A DNA stretch of 64,000 bases from Bacteroidales bacterium M7 (GTDB lineage: Bacteria; Bacteroidota; Bacteroidia; Bacteroidales; Muribaculaceae). The position numbers and the translations under genes are program-made. Every line of letters begins with the position of its first letter. The first letter of the stretch is position 1. Location: the NCBI GenBank assembly GCA_001689515.1, contig LUJR01000005.1:16044-80043 (forward strand), in the 5' to 3' direction. Positions 7,853-18,567 of the stretch are shown here, in pieces. The notes beneath the pieces were generated by a model. That model saw only the letters and a list, made by a program, of their open reading frames with translations. It was not told where the DNA came from and did no database searches.

Positions 7853-8701
7853 ATGAATGACTATCGCCAGACCGATTTCCGCCTCGTGCCGTGTGATGCC
7901 GACATGACGGATCTGCTTGCTGCTTTTCTTGCCGATGCCGGGTATGAGAGTTTTGTAACGACTGATGACGGACTGACGGCATATGTTAGAGAAGAGGATT
8001 TCGATGCGGATGCTGTCGCCGATATCATAGCTGATTTCCCGTTTGAGACTGCCATAGCATGGACATCGGAGACCGTAGAGGGTCGTGACTGGAACAGCGA
8101 GTGGGAGAAAAACTATTTCCAGCCTATCGTAGTGGGGGATAAAGTAGCCATACACAGCTCTTTTCACACGGATGTCCCCGCTGCCGACTATGACATAGTG
8201 ATTGACCCGAAGATGGCTTTCGGCACAGGCCATCATGCCACGACGAGTCTGATGATACGGTTTCTGCTTGAATGCGGCGTAGAAGGGAAGCGTGTCATAG
8301 ACATGGGCACAGGCAGCGGCATACTTGCCATCTTGGCATCGATGCTCGGCGCATCGGCTGTCTCAGCCATAGAAATTGACGAGATGGCGGCGGTAAATGC
8401 TCGCGAAAATGTCGAGACTAATGGTTGCGCCGGTAATATCAATGTGATTCTCGGGGATGCTTCGGCATTGTCACATTGCGAGCCTGCCGATGTCTTTCTT
8501 GCAAATATCAACCGTAATATAATTATCAGCGACATTGCGCGGTATGTCCCGGCTATCAAAGAGGGCGGTGTGGCTGCTTTCAGCGGTTTTTATCTTGCCG
8601 ATGTCCCTCTGATAGAAAAAGCGGCTTCTGAACATGGACTGGAGTTGACCGGTACAAGCACGGAGGGCGAATGGTGCCGGGCTACATTTGTCAAGCGTTG
8701 A
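7853..8701 (+). CDS. prmA: Ribosomal protein L11 methyltransferase
   Basis: A 282-residue protein. The N-terminal third is the L11-recognition domain. The methyltransferase core has the PrmA hallmark DPKMAFGTGHHATT, the SAM-binding motif VIDMGTGSGILAI, a conserved acidic EID after the next strand, and NINRNI in the catalytic loop. It methylates lysines and the N-terminus of ribosomal protein L11 in the cytoplasm. It is transcribed from its own promoter, and the next gene follows after 61 bp. Confidence 0.93.
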   Translation: MNDYRQTDFRLVPCDADMTDLLAAFLADAGYESFVTTDDGLTAYVREEDFDADAVADIIADFPFETAIAWTSETVEGRDWNSEWEKNYFQPIVVGDKVAIHSSFHTDVPAADYDIVIDPKMAFGTGHHATTSLMIRFLLECGVEGKRVIDMGTGSGILAILASMLGASAVSAIEIDEMAAVNARENVETNGCAGNINVILGDASALSHCEPADVFLANINRNIIISDIARYVPAIKEGGVAAFSGFYLADVPLIEKAASEHGLELTGTSTEGEWCRATFVKR

Positions 8702-8762
8702 TTGTATGCATTTTCTCTGACACCTTATAATATAACAGTTCATCATATTATCTTCGTAAGAC

Positions 8763-9326
8763 ATGAGATATATCAAAGCTATCATAACAGCCGTGGTGAT
8801 GTCGGTGTGCGCCAGCGCCAATGGAGCCGGGGCGGCTGAGACACCTGTCATGAATGGCAACAGCAAGGTTGCATTTGCCTGGGGCGTGGATGTGGGCAGT
8901 TCGATAGACCTCACTACTGCCGACATGTCATCGCTCAATGGAGATGCCTATTTCGGACTGAAATGTCCGGGCATGGAGATTGTCGGAGTGGGAGCCGGAA
9001 TCCATGGAATGGTCAATAACAATTCGTTCAGTTACCCTGTCTATGTGCTGATGCGCACCTCTTTTTCCAAGCAAAGAAAGCTGTGCTTCTTCGATCTGAG
9101 GACCGGTGTCGCGCTCAACAGTTTCTTCGGCACAGCTACGGACGCAGCCTTCTATATCAATCCATCGGTAGGAATCAATCTCGCCGGGTCACGTAAGTTT
9201 CAGAGTTACCTGACGTTGGGCTACAGCTATAATGGCGGCAAGGATATAAGTGATGCTGAGACGACCTCAGGCAAGTCAGCCAAGAATCTGAGCATGGCTA
9301 CTATCAGATTGGGCATAATGTTCTAA
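8763..9326 (+). CDS. Small outer-membrane beta-barrel protein, function unknown
   Basis: A 187-residue protein with a signal peptide (MRYIKAIITAVVMSVCASANGAGA). The mature part is made of alternating beta-strands (VYVLMRTSFSKQRKLCFFDL, SYLTLGYSYNGG) and ends ATIRLGIMF with the terminal Phe common in outer-membrane barrels. The size suggests an 8-strand barrel. I recognise no specific family. Confidence 0.65.
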   Translation: MRYIKAIITAVVMSVCASANGAGAAETPVMNGNSKVAFAWGVDVGSSIDLTTADMSSLNGDAYFGLKCPGMEIVGVGAGIHGMVNNNSFSYPVYVLMRTSFSKQRKLCFFDLRTGVALNSFFGTATDAAFYINPSVGINLAGSRKFQSYLTLGYSYNGGKDISDAETTSGKSAKNLSMATIRLGIMF

Positions 9327-9422
9327 ATGTTATGATGGGATAGAGAAATGCCACGCAAATCACGATTAGCATGGCAAAAAGAAATATAATTATAAACATT
9401 ACGACATTTTGCTAAAATTATA

Positions 9423-9452
9423 TTGATTATTCAAACAAAATGTTTACCTTTG
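9423..9452 (+). promoter_or_regulatory. Promoter of dapF-dapL
   Basis: TTG at 9423-9425, 19 bp, then TACCTTTG at 9445-9452. The predicted leader is about 20 nt before the ATG at 9479. Confidence 0.65.
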
Positions 9453-9478
9453 CATCGTAAAGATAAACATAAGACAAA

Positions 9479-10333
9479 ATGGCCGTACAAGAAGTCATAA
9501 AATTCACCAAGATGCACGGGCTGGGCAACGATTACATCTACATCAATTGCCTTGAAGGTGCACCGCGTGATCCATCGGCATTGGCGGTGGAAATGAGTGA
9601 CCGTCACAAGGGGGTAGGTGCCGACGGCATCATCCTCATAATGGACAGCAACGTAGCCGACTTCAAGATGCGCATGTTCAACGCCGACGGCTCAGAGGGC
9701 AAGATGTGTGGCAACGCCAGCCGCTGCATAGGCAAATATGTATATGAGCAGGGACTGACTGATAAGCAGATCATAAAACTCGAAACGCTGTCAGGCATCA
9801 AAATCCTCTCCCTTGATGTCAAAGCCGGCAAAGTCGATGCAGTGACAGTGGACATGGGCGAGCCGGTGATTGACTCGCAGCTCGTGCCTGTGGTCAGCGA
9901 ACTCCCATCGGTCATCAACGCTGCGGTCAGCACTTCTGCCGGAGATGTGAAAATCAATGCGGTGTCGATGGGCAATCCTCACGGGGTGGTTTTCGTCGAC
10001 AGTCTTGATGACGTGGATGTACATCGTCTCGGACGCGAATTAGAGGTACACCCCATGTGGCCCGACAGAGCCAACATAGAGTTTGCCGAGGTCGTTTCCC
10101 CACAGCGCATACGCATGAGAGTGTGGGAGCGGGGCAGCGGAGAGACGCTTGCCTGCGGCACCGGAGCATGCGCCACCGCGGTGGCTGCTGCCATTAACGG
10201 TCTGACTGACCGGGAAGTGGCTGTGGAACTGCTCGGCGGCACGCTTGAAATAGACTGGGGCGATGACGGGCATGTGTATATGAAAGGCGGTGCCACCACG
10301 GTTTACTCCGGCTGCTATCCACGCACCACCTGA
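9479..10333 (+). CDS. dapF: Diaminopimelate epimerase
   Basis: A 284-residue protein that interconverts LL- and meso-diaminopimelate, the step before lysine and peptidoglycan cross-links. Hallmarks are KMHGLGNDYIYI at the N-terminus, the first catalytic Cys in KMCGNASRC (C77) and the second in TLACGTGAC (C226). Length and both cysteines are normal for the family. dapL follows after 68 bp. Confidence 0.95.
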   Translation: MAVQEVIKFTKMHGLGNDYIYINCLEGAPRDPSALAVEMSDRHKGVGADGIILIMDSNVADFKMRMFNADGSEGKMCGNASRCIGKYVYEQGLTDKQIIKLETLSGIKILSLDVKAGKVDAVTVDMGEPVIDSQLVPVVSELPSVINAAVSTSAGDVKINAVSMGNPHGVVFVDSLDDVDVHRLGRELEVHPMWPDRANIEFAEVVSPQRIRMRVWERGSGETLACGTGACATAVAAAINGLTDREVAVELLGGTLEIDWGDDGHVYMKGGATTVYSGCYPRTT

Positions 10334-10401
10334 CCGCAGACAACGATTAACGGAAAAAGATACAGATACAATAGGTAAGAGAAGATTAACGGAAAATAGA
10401 T

Positions 10402-11634
10402 ATGTTTAAAGTCAATGATAATTTCACCAAGCTCCCAGCGAGCTACCTGTTTTCGCAGGTCGCTGCCAAGATTTCGGCATTCATGGCTGAAAATCCGGGA
10501 GTGGAAGTGATACGCATGGGCATCGGGGACGTCACCCGCCCGATATGCCAGGCAGCTGTCGACGCGATGCACAAAGCCGTCGATGACGAGGCTTCCGCAG
10601 CGACATTCCACGGCTACGGACCAGAACAGGGATATGCGTTTCTCCGCGACAAGATTGCCGAATATGACTATAACCGCCGGGGCATCAAGGTGTCAGCTGA
10701 CGAGATATTTATAAGCGACGGAGCCAAGAGCGACACCGGCAACATCGGAGACATTCTTGCCATCGCTGACAAGGTTGCGGTCACTGATCCCGTCTATCCT
10801 GTATATGTAGACACCAATGTCATGGCTGGCAGGGCAGGGCATCTGCTCCCTGACGGACATTGGAGTGACATCATCTATCTGCCGTGCACGGCAGCCAATG
10901 ATTTCGTGCCGTCTCTGCCTTCGGAGCGCCCCGATGTAATCTACCTCTGTTATCCCAACAATCCCACCGGTACGGTGCTGACACGTGAGCAACTGAAAGT
11001 ATGGGTCGGCTATGCCCGTGCCAACGGCTGCCTCATATTGTTTGACTCGGCTTATGAAGCTTATGTTACCCAGCCCGATGTGCCTCGCAGCATCTATGAG
11101 ATAGAGGGCGCGGATGAGGTGGCTATCGAGTTTCGCAGTTACTCCAAGACGGCAGGTTTCACAGGCTTGCGCTTAGGCTACACAGTAGTACCCAAGAAAC
11201 TTTACGGAGAGGACGGAGACGGCAACAAGGTCTCACTCCACGGACTGTGGCTGCGCCGTCAGTCCACCAAATTCAATGGAGCCAGCTATGTAATACAGCG
11301 CGCCGCCGAAGCCCTCTACACCGATGAAGGCAGCCGTCAGGTCAAGGAGACGGTGGATTACTACATGCGCAACTCGCATCTGCTGCTTGAAGGCGTATGC
11401 AGCGCCGGGCTTCAGGCATTCGGCGGCGAAAACTCGCCCTATGTATGGATCAAGACCCCTGACGGGATGGACTCGTGGCAGTTTTTTGACCGCATGCTCT
11501 CTGACCTGCATATAGCGGGTACGCCCGGTGTCGGTTTCGGTCCCTCAGGCGAGGGCTATTTCCGGCTGACCGCCTTCAACACTTATGAGAACACCATCAA
11601 AGCCGTAGAGCGCATAAAGGGGTGGCAGCTCTGA
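10402..11634 (+). CDS. dapL: LL-diaminopimelate aminotransferase
   Basis: A 410-residue PLP-dependent class I/II aminotransferase that makes LL-diaminopimelate directly from tetrahydrodipicolinate with glutamate, bypassing the acylated intermediates. It shows PASYLFSQVAAKISAF, GIGDVTRPI, FHGYGPEQGYAFLRD, YPNNPTGTVL and the PLP lysine K249 in FRSYSKTAGFTGLRLGY. DapL followed by DapF is the expected pathway order, and the two genes are adjacent here. dapA is in the same window at 59354. Confidence 0.93.
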   Translation: MFKVNDNFTKLPASYLFSQVAAKISAFMAENPGVEVIRMGIGDVTRPICQAAVDAMHKAVDDEASAATFHGYGPEQGYAFLRDKIAEYDYNRRGIKVSADEIFISDGAKSDTGNIGDILAIADKVAVTDPVYPVYVDTNVMAGRAGHLLPDGHWSDIIYLPCTAANDFVPSLPSERPDVIYLCYPNNPTGTVLTREQLKVWVGYARANGCLILFDSAYEAYVTQPDVPRSIYEIEGADEVAIEFRSYSKTAGFTGLRLGYTVVPKKLYGEDGDGNKVSLHGLWLRRQSTKFNGASYVIQRAAEALYTDEGSRQVKETVDYYMRNSHLLLEGVCSAGLQAFGGENSPYVWIKTPDGMDSWQFFDRMLSDLHIAGTPGVGFGPSGEGYFRLTAFNTYENTIKAVERIKGWQL

Positions 11635-11699
11635 CATCATCACATTAAAAAAATATTTTCACACAATACATCACTAACTCAAACCTCCACCTACACACT

Positions 11700-13889
11700 A
11701 TGTCACATTTAAGATTTAACGTAGTCGAGGAAGCTTTCAACCGCAAAGCAGTCCCTGTTGAGATTCCGGCAGAACGCCCTGAAGTCTATTACGCCGAAAA
11801 GGTGTTCAACCGCCAGAAGATGTTTCAGTATCTCCCCAAGAAGACATACGAGGTGCTTGTTGACGCGATAGACAACAAGAAGTCGCTTCCTCTGGAAGTG
11901 GCTGACAGCGTTGCCGACGGCATGATGCGCTGGGCTATCGACAATGGCGCCCGTCACTATACCCACTGGTTCCAGCCTCTGACCGAGACCACCGCCGAGA
12001 AGCATGACGCATTCGTTGACCATGACGGCAAGGGCGGTGTCATCGAAGAGTTTACCGGCAAGCTGCTCGTGCAGCAGGAACCTGATGCCTCCAGCTTCCC
12101 CAACGGCGGCATCCGCAATACTTTCGAAGCCCGCGGATACTCTGCATGGGACATCTCGTCGCCCGCTTTCATCATGGACGGCACCCTCTGTATCCCCACC
12201 ATCTTCATCAGCTACACAGGCGAGTCGCTTGACTACAAGACACCTCTGCTCCGCGCCCTCAATGCGGTTGACAAGGCTGGTACAGCCGTAGCGCAGTATT
12301 TCGACCCCGAAGTCAAGCATGTCATCAGCAACCTCGGCTGGGAGCAGGAGTATTTCCTCGTTGACGAGGCTCTATATGCCGCCCGTCCTGACCTGGTGAT
12401 GACAGGCCGTACGCTTCTCGGCCACGAGTCAGCCAAGAACCAGCAGCTTGAAGACCACTATTTCGGTGCTATCCCCTCACGCGTGGAGGCATTCATGCTT
12501 GATCTGGAAATAGAGTGCCACCGTCTCGGCATCCCTGCCAAGACCCGTCACAACGAGGTGGCTCCCAATCAGTTTGAGCTTGCTCCTATCTTTGAGGAGA
12601 CCAACCTTGCCAATGACCATAACCTGCTGCTGATGTCACTCATCGGAGAGGTAGCACGTCGCCACAATTTCCGTGTGCTTCTCCATGAGAAGCCTTTTGC
12701 CGGCATCAACGGCTCTGGCAAGCACAACAACTGGAGCCTCGGCACCGACACCGGCACACTGCTCTTCGCGCCTGCCAAGACTCCGATGGGCAACCTCCAG
12801 TTTATCACCTTTGTGGCTAACGTCATGGCAGCCGTGCATCAGCACAACGCCCTGCTCAAAGCTTCGATCATGTCGGCTACCAACGGCCACCGCCTTGGTG
12901 CCAACGAGGCACCCCCAGCCATCATCTCCATATTCATGGGCAGCCAGCTCGCCGACATCCTCGACAAGCTCGAGCACAGCACCGGCGACGAGCTTATCTC
13001 TCTCGCAGGCAAGGAGACCATGAGCTTCGAGCTGTCACAGATTCCTGACATCAGCGTGGATGCCACCGACCGTAACCGCACATCGCCTTTTGCATTCACA
13101 GGCAACCGCTTCGAGTTCCGTGCCGTAGGCAGCAGCGCCAACTGCGCCAGCGCCATGATAGCCCTCAACTCTGCCGTGGCTGACCAGCTGATGACCTTCA
13201 AGACCAAGGTGGACGAGCGCGTAGCCAAGGGCGAGACCCTCGTGCATGCCATCCTCGAGGAGGTGCGCAAGCTCATCACCGAGAGCAAAGCCATACACTT
13301 TGACGGCAACGGCTACAGCGACGAATGGAAAGAGGAAGCAGCCCGCCGCGGTCTTGACTGTGAGACGAGCGTGCCCAAAATCTTCGATGCCTATCTGACA
13401 CCCTCGTCAGTGGAGATGTTTGCCCGCACAGGCGTGTTCAACAAGGTAGAGCTTGAAGCCCGTAACGAGGTCAAGTGGGAGATGTACACCAAGAAGATCC
13501 AGATCGAGGCACGTGTGCTCGGCGACCTCGCCATCAACCACATCATCCCTGTGGCTACACGTTACCAGTCGATTCTCCTTGACAACGTGTATAAGATTAA
13601 CAATATCTTCCCGGCTGACAAGTCGCCCGAAGTGGCAGGCCACAGCCTCTATGCCATCGAGAAGATATCAAAGCACATCAACATCATCCGCGACGAGGTG
13701 ACCAAGATGGTCAATGCCCGCAAGGATGCCAACAAGATAGAAGACGAGCGCACCAAGGCTCTCGCTTACCATGACAATGTGGCTCCCTGCATGGATGTCA
13801 TCCGTTATCATGTGGACAAGCTCGAGCTGATGGTCGACAACGAGATGTGGCCTCTGGTCAAGTATCGCGAACTTCTGTTTATCCGCTGA
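11700..13889 (+). CDS. glnN: Glutamine synthetase type III
   Basis: A 729-residue protein, the long GSIII form found in Bacteroidetes. It begins with FNRKAVPVEIP and shows the GSIII blocks NLGWEQEYFLVD, KTRHNEVAPNQFELAPIFEE (metal and substrate binding), GKHNNWSLGTDTG, NGHRLGANEAPPAI and DRNRTSPFAFTGNRFEFRAV. It makes glutamine from glutamate, ammonium and ATP. It lies 65 bp after dapL and is followed by a strong terminator, so it may be read with dapFL or from its own weak promoter. Confidence 0.95.
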   Translation: MSHLRFNVVEEAFNRKAVPVEIPAERPEVYYAEKVFNRQKMFQYLPKKTYEVLVDAIDNKKSLPLEVADSVADGMMRWAIDNGARHYTHWFQPLTETTAEKHDAFVDHDGKGGVIEEFTGKLLVQQEPDASSFPNGGIRNTFEARGYSAWDISSPAFIMDGTLCIPTIFISYTGESLDYKTPLLRALNAVDKAGTAVAQYFDPEVKHVISNLGWEQEYFLVDEALYAARPDLVMTGRTLLGHESAKNQQLEDHYFGAIPSRVEAFMLDLEIECHRLGIPAKTRHNEVAPNQFELAPIFEETNLANDHNLLLMSLIGEVARRHNFRVLLHEKPFAGINGSGKHNNWSLGTDTGTLLFAPAKTPMGNLQFITFVANVMAAVHQHNALLKASIMSATNGHRLGANEAPPAIISIFMGSQLADILDKLEHSTGDELISLAGKETMSFELSQIPDISVDATDRNRTSPFAFTGNRFEFRAVGSSANCASAMIALNSAVADQLMTFKTKVDERVAKGETLVHAILEEVRKLITESKAIHFDGNGYSDEWKEEAARRGLDCETSVPKIFDAYLTPSSVEMFARTGVFNKVELEARNEVKWEMYTKKIQIEARVLGDLAINHIIPVATRYQSILLDNVYKINNIFPADKSPEVAGHSLYAIEKISKHINIIRDEVTKMVNARKDANKIEDERTKALAYHDNVAPCMDVIRYHVDKLELMVDNEMWPLVKYRELLFIR

Positions 13890-13922
13890 TATTTTCCGTT
13901 AATTTTCATATTAATATGACCG

Positions 13923-13982
13923 ATGCCGGTGGCTGCACCTCTACGGTGTGACACCCAAGGCCAGCCGCCGGCATTATTTTTT
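13923..13982 (+). terminator. Rho-independent terminator after glnN
   Basis: ATGCCGGTGGCTG pairs with CAGCCGCCGGCAT (one G-U pair) across a loop of about 30 bases, followed by TATTTTTTCC. This separates glnN from gltB. Confidence 0.85.
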
Positions 13983-14015
13983 CCCTCATTTTACTTATAC
14001 TAACTTAGTCAAGTT

Positions 14016-17000
14016 ATGCAACATAACATCCCTCAGAACCAGGGTCTCTACGACAGCCGCTTCGAGCATGATGCCTGCGGCGTAGGACTGCTCGTCAACA
14101 TCAACGGGGTAAAATCACATCAGCTCGTGGAGAAAGGTCTCCAGGTGCTCGAACATATGGTGCACCGTGGAGCCGAGGGTGCTGATCCCAAGACCGGCGA
14201 CGGTGCCGGCATCATGGTACAGATACCCCACGAATTCATATTGTTACAGGGTATAGCCGTCCCCGAAAAGGGGCGTTACGGCACAGGTCTGGTGTTTCTG
14301 CCTCACGATGAGGACTCGCGCCAGATTATTTTTGACCTCATAGAGCGCGAAGCCATAGAGATGGGTCTCAGCCTCATAGCTGTGCGCGACGTGCCCACCA
14401 ACAACGAGCAGCTCGGCGAGGTGTCACGCAGTGCCGAGCCTGTCATCAAGCAGATATTCATAGCTGACGAGAAGACCAACGACGAGCTTGACATACGCCT
14501 CTATCTTCTCCGCAAGAAGATCGAGAAGAAGATTGCCGCAAGCAACATCGCCGGCAAGGAGGATTTCTATATCGTAAGCCTCTCATCGAGGGTTATCATC
14601 TACAAGGGTATGCTTTCGAGCCTCCAGCTCCGCTATTATTTCCCTGACCTGATGAATCCTCACTTCACCACAGCCATGGCTCTGGTGCACTCCCGCTTCT
14701 CCACCAACACTTTCCCCACATGGTCGCTGGCACAGCCGTTCCGCATGCTCGGACACAACGGCGAGATCAACACCATCCAGGGCAACCGCATGTGGATGAA
14801 AGCCCGCGAGTGCCTGCTCCACCCCAAGGCATTCGGCGACGTGGATGTCACGCCTATCGTGCAGGCAGGTATGAGCGACTCTGCATCGCTTGACAATGTA
14901 CTTGAATTCTTCGTCATGGGCGGTCTGAGTCTGCCCCATGCACTGGCGATGCTCGTGCCTGAGTCATTTAACGACCGCAACCCCATCTCGCCCGAACTGA
15001 AGGCGTTCTATGAGTTCCAGTCCATCCTCATGGAGGCATGGGACGGTCCCGCCACGCTGCTCTTCAGCGACGGACGCTATGCCGGCGGCATGCTTGACCG
15101 CAACGGTCTGCGCCCTGCTCGCTATCTCATCACTAAGGACAATACCATAGTCATCGCATCGGAAATCGGTGTGCTGCCGTTTGAGGCATCCGAGGTGGCA
15201 GAGAAGGGTCGTCTGCGCCCCGGAAAGATGCTGATGGTGGATATGGACGAGGGCAAAATCTACTTTGATGCCGACCTCAAGGAGAAGCTCGCCAACGAGT
15301 TCCCCTACCGTGACTGGCTGTCACGTAACCGCATCATACTTGACAAAATCAGCAGTGGTCGCAAGGTCAGCAACGATGTTGACGATTTCGCCCGTCTGCT
15401 CAAATCATACTACTACAACCGCGAGGAGGTCGAGAAAATCATCACCCCGATGGTGGTCGACGGCAAAGAGCCGGTCAACTCCATGGGCAACGACACTCCG
15501 CTGGCAGTGATGTCGGGCAAGCCGCAGCTGCTGTTCAACTACTTCCGCCAGCACTTCGCCCAGGTGACCAACCCGCCTATCGACCCTCTGCGTGAGGAAC
15601 TTGTCATGAGCCTTGACAGCTACATCGGAGCTATCAACCTCAATCTGATGGAACCGCAGCCCGACATGTGCAAGATGGTGCTGCTGCGCCGCCCCATCAT
15701 CACCAACCATGAGCTTGACATCCTCTGCAACCTCCAGTACAAGGGCTTCAACACACGCAAGCTCGCCATGACGTTCAAGGTGGCTGACGGTGCCGAGGGC
15801 ATGACCAAGGCTATAGACCGTCTGTGCGCCGAGGCTGAGGCAGCCGTGGATGAGGGATGCAACTACATCATCCTCTCTGACCGCGGCGTGGATGCCGAGA
15901 ATGCCGCCATCCCCTCGCTGCTTGCAACATCGGCTGTGCATCATCACCTGATCGACTGCAAGAAGCGTCTGCAGACGGCTCTGGTCATCGAGACCGCCGA
16001 TGCCCGCGAGGTGATGCACTTCGCCCTGCTGACCGGCTACGGTGCGAGTGCCATCAATCCATATCTGGCGTTTGCCGTAATCAACGACCTCGTAAAGAAA
16101 GCCGAAATCCAGCTTGACTTTGCCACCGCCCAGCACAACTATATCAAAGCAATAGACAAGGGTCTGCTGAAAGTGATGTCGAAGATGGGTATCTCCACAC
16201 TGACATCCTACAAGGGCGCGCAGCTCTTCGAGGCTCTTGGCATCAGCGAAGACATGTCTGCGAAATATTTCGGCAATACAGTCAGCAAGATTTCGGGTAT
16301 TGATATGGAGGACCTTACACGCGAGATCATCAGCAACCATGCCGAGGCGTTTGATGAGGACTTCGACACAGAATCTCCTCTGACCCATATAGGTCAATAC
16401 ACATTCCGCAAGGACGGCGAACAGCATGCCTGGAGCCCAGAGGCTATTGCCACCCTCCAGCTTGCCACACGTCTGGGCAGCTACAAGAAATTCAAGGAGT
16501 TTACATCCATCGTAGACAATAAGCCCGCTCCCATATTTATCCGTGACTACCTTGACTTCACCAAGGGCAATCCAATCCCTGTGGAGGAGGTAGAGCCGAT
16601 AGAGAATATCATGCGCCGCTTCGTCACCGGAGCCATGTCGTTCGGCTCCATCAGCCGTGAGGCACATGAGGCACTTGGCATGGCGATGAACGCCATCGGA
16701 GCGCGAAGCAATACAGGCGAAGGCGGCGAGGACGCAGAGCGTTTCAAGCCCCGCGAGGATGGTTCATCGGCTCGTTCTGCCATCAAGCAGGTGGCATCAG
16801 GCCGCTTCGGTGTGACAGCCGAGTATCTCGTCAATGCTGATGAAATCCAGATCAAGGTGGCTCAGGGTGCCAAGCCTGGTGAAGGCGGTCAGCTTCCAGG
16901 TTTCAAAGTCGACAAGATTATCGCCAAGACCCGTCACTCAATTCCCGGCATTTCGCTCATCTCACCGCCCCCTCACCACGATATCTACTCTATCGAGGAT

Positions 17001-18524
17001 CTCGCCCAGCTGATATTTGACCTCAAGAACGTCAATCCCAAGGCAAATATCTCGGTCAAGCTCGTCAGCGAAAGCGGAGTGGGCACCATCGCTGCAGGTG
17101 TGGCGAAGGCAAAGAGCGACCTTATAACTATCAGCGGCAGCGATGGCGGCACGGGTGCATCTCCTGCCAGCTCTATCCGCTACGCCGGTCTGCCGGTGGA
17201 AATCGGCTTGGCAGAGACACAGCAGACTCTCGTAATCAACAACCTGCGCGGTCAGGTGAAACTCCAGGCTGACGGTCAGCTCAAGAGCGCACGTGACGTG
17301 ATCATCATGGCGATGCTCGGCGCAGAGGAATACGGCTTCGCCACCAGTGCGCTGATAGTGCTCGGATGCGTGATGATGCGCAAGTGCCACATGAACACCT
17401 GCCCCGTAGGTGTCGCCACCCAGAACGAAGAGCTCCGCAAGCGTTTCAAGGGACGCAGCGAGTATGTGGTCAACTTCTTCAAGTTCCTCGCTCAGGAAAT
17501 CCGCGAGACCCTCGCCGAGATAGGCGTTCGCAGCCTTGATGAAATCATAGGTCGTGCCGACATGCTCCACGTAAAGCCCGAGCATGACACATTCAAGACC
17601 TCGCACCTCGATTTCAGCAAACTGCTCTATATGCCGTCAGAGGCTAAGACCAATGCCATCATCAACGTGACCAAGCAGAAGCACGACATAGCCAATGTGC
17701 TTGACCGTCAGATCATCAGCCGTGCTTATCCTGCCATCGAGGATGAGATGCCTGTAGAGCTTGAATTCCCCATCAGCAATACCGACCGTGCTGTCGGCGC
17801 GATGCTCTCAGGTGTCATCGCCGAGAAATACGGCAACGCAGGTCTGCCCGACAACACTATCCGTTGCACATTCAAGGGCTCGGCAGGTCAGAGCTTCGGC
17901 GCCTTCCTGTCACACGGCATCTCGTTCCGTCTTGAGGGTGATGCCAACGACTATGTGGGCAAAGGCCTCTCGGGTGGCAAGATTGTCATCGTTCCTCCCT
18001 CCGGCTCGTCATTCGCTCCCGAGGACAATATCATAGCCGGCAACACCCTCCTCTATGGAGCTACGGCAGGCGAGATATACATCAACGGCCGCGTAGGCGA
18101 ACGTTTCTGTGTGCGCAACTCCGGTGCTACAGCTGTCGTGGAGGGCGTGGGTGACCACTGCTGCGAATACATGACAGGCGGACGCACCGTGGTGCTCGGC
18201 ACGACCGGACGCAACTTTGCTGCCGGTATGAGCGGTGGCGTGGCATATGTGTGGAATCCTAACGGTGATTTCGACTACTTCTGCAACATGGAGATGGTAG
18301 AGCTGTCGCTCATCGACGACATGGCTGACAACCGCGAACTCTACCGCCTCATCGGCAACCACTTCAAGCATACACACTCGCCTCTTGCCGGCAGGATGCT
18401 TGATGACTGGCAGACCTATGTCGACCAGTTTATCAAAGTCATACCGTTTGAGTACAAGAAGGTGCTACATGACGAGAAGATGGCTAAGCTTCAGCAGAAG
18501 ATTGCCAACGTAGAGCGCGACTAA
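14016..18524 (+). CDS. gltB: Glutamate synthase (GOGAT) large subunit
   Basis: A 1502-residue protein that transfers the amide of glutamine to 2-oxoglutarate. The amidotransferase nucleophile is the Cys in EHDACGVGLLV (C21), implying removal of a 20-residue propeptide. Next come the HRGAEGADPKTGDGAG block, the central domain, the FMN domain (GEGGEDAERF, KVAQGAKPGEGGQLPG, SGSDGGTGASP), and the 3Fe-4S cluster cysteines in GCVMMRKCHMNTCPVGVATQ. The C-terminal beta-helix domain (GGRTVVLGTTGRNFAAGMSG) is complete. gltD follows after 43 bp. Confidence 0.96.
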   Translation: MQHNIPQNQGLYDSRFEHDACGVGLLVNINGVKSHQLVEKGLQVLEHMVHRGAEGADPKTGDGAGIMVQIPHEFILLQGIAVPEKGRYGTGLVFLPHDEDSRQIIFDLIEREAIEMGLSLIAVRDVPTNNEQLGEVSRSAEPVIKQIFIADEKTNDELDIRLYLLRKKIEKKIAASNIAGKEDFYIVSLSSRVIIYKGMLSSLQLRYYFPDLMNPHFTTAMALVHSRFSTNTFPTWSLAQPFRMLGHNGEINTIQGNRMWMKARECLLHPKAFGDVDVTPIVQAGMSDSASLDNVLEFFVMGGLSLPHALAMLVPESFNDRNPISPELKAFYEFQSILMEAWDGPATLLFSDGRYAGGMLDRNGLRPARYLITKDNTIVIASEIGVLPFEASEVAEKGRLRPGKMLMVDMDEGKIYFDADLKEKLANEFPYRDWLSRNRIILDKISSGRKVSNDVDDFARLLKSYYYNREEVEKIITPMVVDGKEPVNSMGNDTPLAVMSGKPQLLFNYFRQHFAQVTNPPIDPLREELVMSLDSYIGAINLNLMEPQPDMCKMVLLRRPIITNHELDILCNLQYKGFNTRKLAMTFKVADGAEGMTKAIDRLCAEAEAAVDEGCNYIILSDRGVDAENAAIPSLLATSAVHHHLIDCKKRLQTALVIETADAREVMHFALLTGYGASAINPYLAFAVINDLVKKAEIQLDFATAQHNYIKAIDKGLLKVMSKMGISTLTSYKGAQLFEALGISEDMSAKYFGNTVSKISGIDMEDLTREIISNHAEAFDEDFDTESPLTHIGQYTFRKDGEQHAWSPEAIATLQLATRLGSYKKFKEFTSIVDNKPAPIFIRDYLDFTKGNPIPVEEVEPIENIMRRFVTGAMSFGSISREAHEALGMAMNAIGARSNTGEGGEDAERFKPREDGSSARSAIKQVASGRFGVTAEYLVNADEIQIKVAQGAKPGEGGQLPGFKVDKIIAKTRHSIPGISLISPPPHHDIYSIEDLAQLIFDLKNVNPKANISVKLVSESGVGTIAAGVAKAKSDLITISGSDGGTGASPASSIRYAGLPVEIGLAETQQTLVINNLRGQVKLQADGQLKSARDVIIMAMLGAEEYGFATSALIVLGCVMMRKCHMNTCPVGVATQNEELRKRFKGRSEYVVNFFKFLAQEIRETLAEIGVRSLDEIIGRADMLHVKPEHDTFKTSHLDFSKLLYMPSEAKTNAIINVTKQKHDIANVLDRQIISRAYPAIEDEMPVELEFPISNTDRAVGAMLSGVIAEKYGNAGLPDNTIRCTFKGSAGQSFGAFLSHGISFRLEGDANDYVGKGLSGGKIVIVPPSGSSFAPEDNIIAGNTLLYGATAGEIYINGRVGERFCVRNSGATAVVEGVGDHCCEYMTGGRTVVLGTTGRNFAAGMSGGVAYVWNPNGDFDYFCNMEMVELSLIDDMADNRELYRLIGNHFKHTHSPLAGRMLDDWQTYVDQFIKVIPFEYKKVLHDEKMAKLQQKIANVERD

Positions 18525-18567
18525 TCCATCTCTTTTCTCTAACTACTATCCAGATTCAAATATCACT

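Noticed and set aside
15405..16667. 420-residue antisense frame inside gltB
   Set aside because: It is a composition-driven shadow of a strongly supported gene, with His/Val/Asp-rich nonsense sequence.
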